Assembly (NCBI GenBank): GCA_025529335.1
Contig: JAMYHX010000008.1
Coordinates: 215,146 to 279,145, forward strand
Direction of reading: 5' to 3'
DNA: 64,000 nt
DNA from: Rhizopus sp. PT2906
Lineage: Eukaryota > Mucoromycota > Mucoromycetes > Mucorales > Rhizopodaceae
Shown: piece after piece, positions 10,601 to 21,648 of the stretch
Layout: each line of letters opens with the position of its first letter
Numbering within the stretch: position 1 is the first letter of the stretch
Made by a program: the position numbers and the translations under genes
The notes under the pieces: generated by a model
The model's database searches: none
The model's input: the letters and a program-made list of their open reading frames with translations, nothing else
What the model was told of the DNA's origin: nothing

Positions 10601-12279
10601 CTATGAAGTTGCTGAAGATAAAACGTGGTTTACAAACCGAGCTAATTCTTGTGAAGTTGAGCATTGTAGTAATTTACTTTGAACATGGGCTTCAATTTCC
10701 TAAAATAAACATATTAGTTTTAAAAGCATAAACGTATAAAAATAATATAAACATACCTGTAGTACATCCACAGCATGTGGTCTTGTCGAAGGCTGCTCAT
10801 CTAATAGCCAAGCAACTAAGCCCCTCATGTACATGGTAGGTAAACTATAGGTGAAAGTAGGACTTGGTTCGCTCAGGATTGCCTTGAACAGCTCAGTTTC
10901 ATCTCTTATTAAATAATGAGGTGGCACTCTATCCATCATTTCGATGATTGTAATGCCTAATGACCACATATCGATCTTTTCATCATAGTATTGTTCTCGG
11001 ATGACTTCAGGCGCCATCCATTTACTTGTACCTAATCGTTCTCTATTACGCCTTGTTGTCTTGGTAGCAAGACCAAAATCAGCTAATTAAATAAGGATAA
11101 GTATCATTAAAAATAGTGCTGCAGATGTCTCGCTTACCTAATTTGACTTCCCCATTCCATCCTATCAAAAGATTCTCACATTTGATGTCACGGTGAATGA
11201 ATTGTTTGGAATGTAAGTAGCATAGACCCTTAAGTGTCTCGCAAGTGATATGAACAGTATACTGTTCAGGAATACCGCGCTGACATAAGATGGCAAAGAC
11301 AGAGCATCTCTGTAGGTCCATAGCCATCCAGACTTCCTGTTTCCACAAGGAGACTTGTCTTAGTCGAATAAGGTTTGAGTGACCAGTTGACATGATAAAA
11401 AGTTCTCGAATGATGGAAGCTTTATACTCTTTATCAGGATCAAGTCGGCATCGTTTAATGGCTAAATACGTATTTTTTTTGTATTTATGACGTGCTCGAA
11501 CGACAGAGCCATTTACACTAAAAAAGGAAATAGGGGTAAGTTACAGATGTGATAAACAGTGATGATAGGCTTACCCTGTGCCAATCTCTTGAAACCCGTC
11601 ATATTTGTTACGTGGGTCAAGTGAAGAAACTTGTACGGAAGAAGGTAATGCTTTTCTGATTTTTTTCTCGAATTCATTCCCAGTTTTAATTAAAGGAGGT
11701 AACTGAGGTATTTCTGTGCAGAGACCAGCTGGACGCCAAGGATGCTTAGATATGTGCTTTTCGACATTTATCGTTCGCAAGAAATTGTTTTGAGGGAATA
11801 AATTAGGTTCGGGTTTAAGGAAACAATCACTACCAAATACATTTGGTATTTCGTAATGACCAGGAGACCTCCAGACTTTGTTGTTATTATTTTTTGTGGA
11901 TGATGGTGCTGACACAACAGAAGACCTTCGTAAGCATCCGGTCGATCTTCTCTTCATATTTAAGGAACTTAAAAGATCCACTTGTCTAGTAGATGACTCT
12001 CTTTGATCCGCTGTGGTTGAAGATTTTGATTGCCTCAGGTTGCCTAGGGATGCTCTTTTATTCCCCAGTAATCCTCCTAAAGCATTCTACAAAAAAAGGG
12101 GGATCTGTTAGTAATCGAAAGGGATAAAGGGGGAGGGTGAGTCTTTATTTTACTTTTCTAGTCTCTTTTAATGCATCAATCACTGCTCTTCCATTGAGTG
12201 GAGACGCGATAGATCGTCGGGTATTTGATGATGCATTGTTACTTTTATAAGAATGAAAGGATGATTTATGTTTGAGCAT
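10601..12279 (-). CDS. PAK/STE20-group protein kinase without visible CRIB domain
   Basis: Serine/threonine kinase closest to the p21-activated (PAK/STE20) group. Minus-strand exons: 12279-12154, 12086-11575, 11517-11138, 11082-10757, 10699-10601, giving 480 residues. The first 205 or so residues are Ser/Arg/Asn-rich, with no CRIB or PH domain that I can see. The kinase domain is complete: glycine loop GTGVNGSVV, VAIK-type lysine in LAIKRC, HRDIKCEN, DFGLATKTT, the activation segment LGTSKWMAPEV, and DMWSLGITIIEM. TSKW replaces the TPYW usual in PAKs. Without a CRIB it may not answer to Cdc42/Rac directly. It could also be called a STE20-like kinase of another subgroup. Confidence 0.85.
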
Positions 12280-13159
12280 TTCTCTTGTTTTGTTAAAGGA
12301 AAGAAAAAAGGACAAGAGAAAAGAAAGAGAGAAAGAGTGAAAGAAAGAGATTTATTTACTCCATCTTTAAAAAGTGGCGGGTTACAGTGTCCACGTGTGT
12401 AGAGAGAAGAACGAATAAAAAGAAGAAAAATAAAAAAGGAGGAAAGGGAAGATGTAAAGTCTTGTGCATAATTGTTTTGGCAATTTTACTCTATTTTATT
12501 TATTCGCTCTTTCTCTTTCCTTTTCTCTTTTTCTTTTCTCTCCAGCGTTCACTCACGTGTGTATAGTGCATAGTTTTGAATCTTCTTAATATAGGAATTA
12601 TGAAAAAAATCATAAAGAGTAACATGAAAACCTGTTATAAAAGAATATGACCTAAAGAGCGCTACATGTCATATCAACAATGAAATAAAGACTGAAAGTA
12701 GCACAATAACACAAAGAATATAACAAGTCTAAGTGAAAAAAGGGGAGTCAACAGGAGTCAATAGTCTCCTGATTCTCGTTTGGGTTATAAGCTATGCATT
12801 ATTTGTTATTTGACACTTGGATTTGTTATTTTGCTTTTTTTTTTTTATTACGGAATAACACACGGAAGTGGCATTTATATAGTTTAGATTCCGACTTCAT
12901 TTTAGTGTAACAAAACACGGTAAGTGATCCGATATCACCGCCGTTCCCCTTATTTTCTCTATATCCTTTTCTAGAATCAAAAAAACTACACTAGAGAGAC
13001 TTTATCTATTGACTCCGACCCCACTTCAGATGTGGTACCTTTTTTCATAAGAATATCGGATATGAATTTGAAAACAGCACTTGTAATCCAGTACCCGTTT
13101 TCATATTTCGGAAACCTCAATCATATGTTTCAAACGTATCTGCCTTTACATATTGTTTC

Positions 13160-13395
13160 AGTTTTGTGATATTTGTCCCCTTTGAGAAATGCCCTTGTAC
13201 TAACTGTCGACCTTGTTGAGCATACCTTGAACATTGCGGTATCCATGCCGACCTACTCTAAAATTCCTTTGACCCAGTTTATGATTGTGCTGGCCATGAT
13301 TTCACAAGCTCACTTCCTGTATGTTTGAACCAAACAGGGCAGTGTGGTTCTCTCGTACAGAATTGATCGCTACTGTTGGATCCTACACTTGAAAA
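13160..13395 (+). pseudogene. Possible zinc-finger transposase fragment
   Basis: A plus-strand frame, interrupted by stops, reads EKCPCTNCRPC, then AYLEHCGIHADLL, DPVYDCAGHDF and LNQTGQCGSLVQN. The Cys spacing and the CxGHDF-like step recall zinc-binding regions of some fungal DDE transposase genes (KDZ-like), but the match is from memory and weak. The antisense strand also holds a 63-codon open frame at 13279-13470, which I consider a shadow. Confidence 0.25.
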
Positions 13396-15754
13396 TGTTA
13401 TTTTTTTTTTTGGAAACTTGGATCTTGATATTCTTAGTTGATTTCGAAAAATCTTGCGCCAACATATCATCTTTCTCTGGATGTACCAATTAAATACTGA
13501 AGCTATCCCCTAGCGTATCCCGTTTAAATGTTTGATGCCAAGAGTTGCTCTATTGAAGGCGCAACGAATATTATTTCTCATTAGTTCCACTCGCTTCTTT
13601 CGACAGCCTTTTTTCTTTCTTTCCATAGTCGCGACGGCCTTCATGCTACCAAATATATCGAATTCACCTTCACTTTGAAAGGATCTAATGGTTAAATCGA
13701 ATTTCGGGGTGAATACGAATGAAGCTGTCTATAGTAAAATGATGTTCATTGTAAAGCCATTTATAAAAATATACATGCTGTATCAACATACAATTTCGAC
13801 TTTCTGTGAATAAGAGATAGAGTTTAGCACTAAAAACGAGGACCTTTTTAAATAAAGCGATTGCTAACCATATAAAAATGCAAACTTTAGAAAATATCTT
13901 TGGTGTATGTTGCATTTACGTAATTGAATTGTATTTTCAATATAGTATTCATTCTCTTTTTCATCTTTTCCTCTCAGACTTGTATGCTTGTATTCAAAGA
14001 TTCTGAACTCGTGTTTTTAGGTACAACTTCAACTGAATCAGTCATAGAATTCTTTTAAATAGAGTGAAACGCTTAATTTCTTTTTGGTATAATGTCAAAA
14101 ATGAAGTGCTTTTAATCTCGTCAAGTTTGCAATCAATTAAGCACTACTTGAAATATATTATTAGAGGTTATTTTTGTCTCTTTACTTGTAATGAAGTTTC
14201 TGATTCTTGTTGTTTTAGCTCATTTATTAGAGATGTCTATTTTAGTTGGTTATTTGATCAAGTCTTATTGTTGTCATAATTGTAAACAAAGTAGATTCTT
14301 TTTGAAAAAAGAGTTGAATGCTACTAAAATGAGCTTTACTATTAAAGAGAATTTATGACTGCTATTTATTTAAGTTGTAAAATAATGGGCGGATAAAAAC
14401 CAGATCATAAAACATCACTTTACTTCTATATTGGAGTTGCCATGGATACAAGTACATTTCATTGTACCATTTTTCAAATTATATGAAAGTTTATGCAGAA
14501 TGTAGCTCAGATTAACATTACCATTATACTGAAAACTTTAATTTCAAGGAATAGGGCAAACACCTTTATGGCATGCTTTCAGAAAATTAGAATGAGAAGA
14601 ACATATACATTCCCTGACAATTAAATAAAGTCTAAGAAATGATCACTCCCTTTTGTTCACTGTACCGGTTTTTTATGCATGTGAATCGCTCTTTTTTTTT
14701 TCTATATTTGATCTAGACTACTCCTCATCCAAAAAGTGGAAGATTCATGCATTGGTGCTGATAAAGCTGGTAGACCAGTGGTTTATTTGTTTACAACTTG
14801 AGCATTGGGTTGCTTTGTACTATAGGATTTAGTACCTTGCTTACATGCTATGCATTGTATATGAAGCATGTATATGTAGTAAAAGGACCCTCCACCTTGA
14901 ATGTTGCTATTGTGCTACCCGAACAGAAGAAGTGTATCAACATTGATGCGATACTTGGAGAAGACATACTTAAGCCAAAGTCAAATCTTTCTTAAAAAAA
15001 AAAGAAGTATAAGAGGAAAGTATACACTTGGCCATACATGCCTATGTCAATCAAAATGACTCCCATCACAAGGTAAAGCCATATCTGCAATAGGGTCTTT
15101 AGTAAATTCAGGGCACGAAGCTATAAAAAAAGGAGATAACAAGCTTCAAATAGGCTTGACGGATAATGATTTTAATGCCTCATCAAACAGTTCAATATCC
15201 TTTGGACCCTTTTTCAAAATCAAAAGTTAAGTATTATAACAGACCATGAAGAGAACAACCTGTAGAATTTTAAGCCTAGAACGGCGTATTATGCAAATGT
15301 ATCTCTTGCATAATTCCCAACATGAAAACTAAAACTGTTTTAGATTTCCTATTGAGTAAATAAAGGGAGATTATGCATAAAACATATCCTTAAAAGAAGT
15401 TTTTTTATAGATGACATGGACAATGATACGTATAGTATGCATATGGGCAAAATCTGATCTTGGCACCAAGGATTTTCTCATTCTGTGTAAAGACAGTTAC
15501 AACTCCATCTAGAGTGACACCAAGATAATTTGCCCAACAAAAAGTACAGTACTCTCATCAAAAAGCGGGGTTAAGCGATTAATTAAATACGGATGAATTC
15601 CGCGATCGGAAAGTTTAAGAATATAGCATGCAGCTTTTTAAAAGTTGTATTTCCACCAATTCTGAAGGTGTGCGTTATTGAAAAAAAAGATGCGTGGCGG
15701 TATTTTCTAGATTGCATCGCTAGCGAGGGAAGCGCGCGCTCTCTCGACGGCTAG

Positions 15755-15943
15755 TTCTCACAGAAGACTATTTTGCACATTGGGGCAAGCGAGTGTAACT
15801 GTGATTTAGGTACCACATTCGTTGAGCAAACCAACACTGGCAACCGCTTGACAGGAAATACAATCTCCGTCAAGTACTTCATATCTGCTCTACTTGTCTT
15901 GACTGTTAATCATCAAGTTGCTCGTATTACGATAGAACATTAA
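15755..15943 (+). pseudogene. 63-codon open frame with faint ssDNA-virus capsid-like look
   Basis: Open from stop to stop with no ATG, in a locally more GC-rich patch of the gene desert. The middle reads GNRLTGNTISVKYF and the end VARITIEH. That pattern (an N-R-x-G-x-x-I-x-V-K strand followed by a hydrophobic strand ending in V-x-R-I) is reminiscent of capsid proteins of CRESS (Rep-encoding ssDNA) viruses. There is no Rep gene next to it, and the fragment is far too short for a full capsid. Could equally be chance. Confidence 0.2.
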
Positions 15944-17640
15944 AGTGAAAAGTGACGTCTTTGCACGCCTTCATAATGGTCATAGATTGACGATTAGTAT
16001 GTATAGAAAGCATAATTTCGTGTAGCTATGCCCACAATCACGAGTAAATGACTGTTAAAATTCTCCCTAGGTTCAGTCTTATCTACCATCACACAACTAT
16101 GAATGTGCCTTGAAAGATGACCTACACACTATGTGCACACTAGGAAATACACTAAAACTGCAACTGACAATATTTTAAAGGATGTTTAAGGATATAATGC
16201 ATATAAGTCTTTTTTTTTTCTATATTAAAATGTTGTCAATGTGTGAGTAGGCTTTACTTGATCCATTCATTCCTCTGTCTAGTTTTCTACAACTTCCAAA
16301 AGCCTGTATTGTATTACGTTGATCTTACAGTCGGTATTACTATAGCGAAAAACTCTATTGCCTTTTTAAGGTTTTGCAAAATACAAGGAATACCAAACTT
16401 GTGCCAAGTTCTTACTAGGGCACTTACATGAAGAAAGTGAAGTTAGGTATGTTCATTGTGGGCAACGTACACTCAATCGGTAGTCCGAAAATGAAGCAGT
16501 TTTGCTTCAAAATGACTCCTCATGGCCATTTAATGCAACCCACGTATCAAATATTGATGATCGGCAATAAGCTACCAATGATCAGCAATAACGAAGCACA
16601 CACATACACACCCCTATATTCAACAATGATAATGAGCTTGCCTATGGCTCACAGTCAAGCAGAACCTCAAACTGTATAGCCTTTTTTTAGTCATCAGTAG
16701 TCAACAAGGATATCAACAACAGTATGTTGCTTGTAAGTCTGGCTCGAAGTACTTCTTCTACGATACCTTGATTGAGATGAGAGATAATACTTCAACAGAT
16801 AATTGAATACCATCCACATGAGCTATTGACTCTTGAAATCCTCTCAATCCATCATATAGTTGAATGCAATCATGGGCAATGTTTGGACGAAATTTACAGA
16901 GGCTTTTGGAATAACAACTTATTAGCTTATACTGCTTGTTCATGGTTTAATGTGCTAATACAAGAAGTGCAAAATAGATGTACCTAATCATGTAAAAATA
17001 GATTTATATAACCATTATTGAATAAAGCAACACGTGCTGTCTATTAGAGGAAAGAAAGAAAAAAAAATAAAGATATAGAGAGCTGCATATTTACAATCGA
17101 GATAAAAGAGGAGAGGAAGTAGAATAAAATGACTGGTTAAGCTTTGGATTGGAAATCATACGCATGCATACACTAAAAATACAATATACAGTAAATCCCC
17201 TAATGCAAGGTCCAGTGCTTATCGGTGCATTCTATTTTATATACTCTTTTTCTCTTCAGCTGAGTGACTTCAGGAAGTGCATGTATAGTAATAAAATTCT
17301 TTATCAATGAATGTCATAGTTATATTATACTACATACGCTGATGTTATCACTCACCTTTGTTAACTATTTTATGCTATTTAAGGAGCACTTTCAGAACAT
17401 TCACGATCCCTTATCCCGTCTCCTTTTTGCTAACCTTGAAAAAAAAAAGAATATATCGTTTTACCTCTCTCTCTCTTTTTCTTTCCTTTTCGTCTATCAA
17501 GAATCCCCTTGACGCTTTAATTTATTGTGGTTAGTATTTATAACTGTTTTTTATGTACTCATAAAAATGGCTTTCCTTTTCTTTTTATTATGCAGCAGTT
17601 TAATCAATTGAAACTTGTATAGGGCTATAATTAAATAACT

Positions 17641-17665
17641 ATTACTACTACTACTGCTGCTGCTA
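17641..17665 (+). repeat. Short CTA/CTG trinucleotide tract
   Basis: A (CTA)n run followed by (CTG)n in the leader region of the chitin synthase gene. Confidence 0.7.
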
Positions 17666-17726
17666 TAATAATTGCAATAATTACTATAAACATCACAACA
17701 CTCTAGTCTTTCTGCTCCTCAACAAC

Positions 17727-20700
17727 ATGGACTTTACGTTTAAGGATATATCCATATCTACAAATTTTGACATCCAGACATACACAAGCAGTGGTGCAAC
17801 CAAAAAGCGCACTTCATCAATGATACGGCCTGAGCGTAGTCGCTTCAATCAACATCATCCACAATACCACACAAAACGACACATTGAAGCAAAAACCGAA
17901 GCTTATTATGACTCATTGGAAGATACACATGGCTCCAATCAACGATCAGCCATTCGCAGAAGCATCTTAGCACACGATTATGACGAAAAAAGGGCAGAAG
18001 ACACTTCTAGTTCAGTCGACGAGCCACACAAAAGACTAAGTATTTGGCAAATTTACTGTTACTTAATCACCTGCTGTTGTTCACCAACGATCCTAAAAGT
18101 GATTGGCAAAAAGGATAAGAATGCTCAAATGGCATTTCGAGAAAAAATAGGCCTTGTTGTCATCATTTTGATGATTATGGCCTTTGTCGGCTTCTTAACC
18201 TTTGGATTCACACAGGTTGTATGTCCCAGACCTCCTCTCAGCTTTAGACTGTATTCGATAAGTAATGGATACGTGATCATTCATGGGTGGGCCTACATGC
18301 TGGCATCCTGGAATAATCATCCGCCTATCCCAGGGATTTCAAAAGTGCCTACAAACGTTATATATGAGCCAATCAATGCAGGTGGTATGGATGCATCATT
18401 TCTGTTTCAAAGTATAAACGGACACTGCGCTTCAGTTATCACGCCAAAATCAAAAGGCTCTGTTGTTGGAGGAAGCTCGTTACCTTCTTACTTTCCTTGC
18501 CAATTGATCGATAAAAGCTATACACCTCCCGATCCTTCACTTTACGCAAACCATACAGCTTGTCATCTATCTTCTTCAGCAATGACCACCTTCAAGGAAT
18601 TAAGGACAACAGGAATAATAAACTCAGAAGGAAATTATGATAAGGCCGGAAGAGTTTATTATGATTGGGACGACGTCAATAGTACATCGCATCTAGCTGT
18701 ATACAATGGGTAAAACACATACAAAAACTAAAATTATTGATATAGTTAGTAACACCTTCTTTTAACCCTTAGACATGTTTTAAATCTAAATCTGTTGCAA
18801 TCATTACCTCTTTCTCTATTTGATGTTCCCAAAGATGGTCTCATACAAGCAATGATTCAAGACATATCCTCCTTTGGTGGACAAGACATCACCCATAGAG
18901 TTGTCACTCAGAGATCTGAAAGTATACCCTGGAGGGCTGAAGCGAGATGTTTAAAAAGTCTGATTAAGGTTGGCGAAATAGATACAAAGAGTGTAGGTTG
19001 CATGGCCTCTGATGTTGTCCTGTACACGTCTCTGATCGTCATCCTCGGTGTTATTCTCATCAAGTTCTTTCTTGCTGTTGTCTTTGGCTGGTTTCTTTCA
19101 TGGAAACTTGGAAATTTTAAGGAGGGCAAATCATACAAAGATAGAATGCGTCGTGATAAGGAAATCGAGAATTGGACAGCAGGCATAAACGTACCTGCTC
19201 GATCACCTTACCAGAACGGTTCAGGCGAATCGAAATATAATCTTCATAAGTCAACCTCTGCCTATGCAGCCAAAAAGGCTTCCATCATACCCAAGAAATC
19301 TCGATTTACGCAACCAGATGCTGGGTCAATGCATTTCAACCCAAATGATAGATCAGCCAGTATGATGTGGACACAGTCTTTAGGGTAAAACGTGTGGCAA
19401 TGATATAATAATGGACTTGAGTTTTTGACATTGGTTTTTTGCTTATTTAGATCCAGAGTATTCCGTTCAAGTGCTTATGAACGGTCCTACGCCAAACTGA
19501 ATGGCTCTATATCAGAAAGAAGTCGAAGTTGCACAGGTTCACCGTTGTCTCATCGATCATCCATTACATCCACTTCATCCAAGGCACATATAACATCCCA
19601 GCTACTCAAGGAGTGCTCTCAAAAGCTTTCTCCTTATACTGTACCTCAGCCTCTCCCGGATTACATGCCCTTTGGATTTCCTTTGGCTCATACCATTTGT
19701 TTGGTTACTTGTTACTCTGAAGGGGAGGATGGACTACGTACAACGCTAGATTCGATTGCGACCACAGACTATCCAAACTCTCACAAGCTCATACTTGTCA
19801 TAGCGGATGGTATGATTACCGGACACGGTAACTCAATGTCTACTCCAGATATATGCTTATCCATGATGGAGGGCTTCTTGATTGAACCAGATGAAGTAGT
19901 GGCCAACTCATACATTGCTATTGCAGATGGCACTAAGCGACATAACATGGCCAAGGTCTACGCAGGCTATTATCGATACGACAATAACACTGTTGATACG
20001 GTCGCTCAGCAACGAGTTCCGATGATCACGATCGTCAAATGCGGTACACCAGAAGAACAGAACAGAGAAGCCAAGCCTGGTAATCGTGGTAAAAGAGATT
20101 CTCAGGTCATCTTGATGTCCTTTTTACAAAAGGTCATGTTTAATGAAAGAATGACAGAACTCGAATATGAATTCTTTTCAAACATCTGGCGCATCACAGG
20201 CGTAAGTCCTGATGAATACGAAATTGTTCTCATGGTGGATGCAGACACAAAGGTGTATCCAGATGCTCTATCTCGACTTGTAAGCTGTATGGTCAATGAT
20301 CCTGAAGTGATGGGTCTCTGTGGTGAGACAAAGATAGGAAACAAGACAGACAGTTGGGTCTCTATGATTCAAGGTAAACCAAGACACGCTTACACCTAAA
20401 GTGGTCTTTCTAACATTTCAACTAGTCTTTGAGTATTATATTTCTCATCATCAAAGTAAAGCTTTTGAGTCTATATTCGGAAATGTCACGTGTTTACCTG
20501 GTTGCTTTTGTATGTATCGAATCAAGGCTCCCAAAGGAAATAACGGACACTGGGTTCCTATTTTGGCTAATCCTGATATCATTGAACATTACTCTGAAAA
20601 CGTAGTCGACACGCTTCACAAAAAGAACCTGCTGCTACTGGGTGAAGATAGATATTTGTCCACTTTAATGCTCAAGACATTTCCTCGTCGAAAGATGCTG

Positions 20701-21585
20701 TTTGTGCCTCAAGCAGTATGCAAAACTGTTGTACCTGATTCATTTATGGTTCTCTTGTCTCAACGAAGACGTTGGATTAACTCGACAATTCATAACCTGA
20801 TGGAGCTTGTCTTCGTTAGGGATCTTTGTGGCACGTTTTGTTTCTCAATGCAGTTTGTAGTGTTTATGGAACTGGTTGGTACATTAGCTTTACCTGCAGC
20901 CATCTCATTTACATTGTACCTCATTGTGATGGCTATATTAGGACAACCAGCAGTTCTTTCCTTGATTCTGCTAGCACTTATCCTAGGTCTTCCTGCAGTC
21001 TTGATTGTCATGACCAGTAGAAAGCTCGTGTATGTAGGCTGGATGATCATCTACCTATTCAGCTTACCCATCTGGAACTTTGTTCTTCCTTCCTATGCGT
21101 ATTGGCACTTTGATGACTTTACCTGGGGTGAAACACGAAAGGTGCAAGGCGAGGGCAAGGACAATCATGGAGATAAGGAAGGAGAATTTGATTCTTCGCA
21201 GATAACAATGAAGAAATGGACTGAATTTGAAAGAGACAGAAGGATGAGAGAAGCACAAGCGCGTTCAGAGGCACTCTTACAGCAACATTTAGCCAAACGC
21301 TGGTCTCCAGCTGATCTATCTATCGATATTGATAGATCTACCCTGTCTAATTTGATTGATTCAACTCTGAATGCTTCGGCTAGATCGCTCACACCATCTT
21401 GTCCAACATCACCTCGTTCATCCGTACCCAAACAAAAGGATGACAGTCAAGAAGAAGAAGAAGAAAGGGATGAAAAGAGTAATGATAAAGATATGTCTGT
21501 AGTCTCTCTTGATCTAAGTAGACATGATGAAATGACCTTGACCGTAAATATACCAACTGAAACTATTGAGATAGAAGAGCTGTAA
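17727..21585 (+). CDS. CHS3: Class IV (Chs3-like) chitin synthase
   Basis: Membrane glycosyltransferase that polymerises UDP-GlcNAc into wall chitin. Exons 17727-18709, 18773-19384, 19451-20373 and 20426-21585 join to 1225 residues, the usual class IV size. Order: cytosolic N-terminus; first TM near residues 140-165; lumenal region; second TM near 409-440; catalytic domain beginning CLVTCYSEGEDGLRTTLDSI; DADTKVYPD; CLPGCFCMYR; LGEDRYLSTL (catalytic Asp near 914); QRRRWINSTIHNL (about 951-963). A C-terminal cluster of membrane segments ends at DDFTWGETR. An acidic, Ser-rich cytosolic tail of about 130 residues follows. No myosin motor domain precedes it, which excludes classes V/VII. The wording of the catalytic start matches the yeast Chs3 branch. 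Confidence 0.95.
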
Positions 21586-21648
21586 TAATAATAGTAGTAA
21601 TGATCTAAATAAAATTGTTTTTTTTATTTATTTATTTATTTCTATTGA

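Larger units (their letters stand above)
12280..17726. other. 5.4-kb region with no intact gene
   Basis: The stretch between the PAK-like kinase and the chitin synthase has many stops in all frames, homopolymer runs and only short open frames. 12280-12900 looks like 5' leader and promoter of the kinase (purine- and pyrimidine-rich). I see no tRNA, rRNA or intact transposon. Two fragments that may be decayed coding sequence are listed separately. The last 100 bp upstream of 17727 hold a short (CTA)n/(CTG)n tract and are the likely chitin synthase leader. Confidence 0.6.

Noticed and set aside
13270..13400. Possible LSU rRNA fragment (GGTTCTCTCGTACA wording)
   Set aside because: Only one short word resembles the reverse complement of the conserved 3' LSU region; flanking bases do not match.
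16243..16679. Two adjacent open frames of 62 and 83 codons
   Set aside because: No motif, no splice structure, and composition like the surrounding non-coding DNA.
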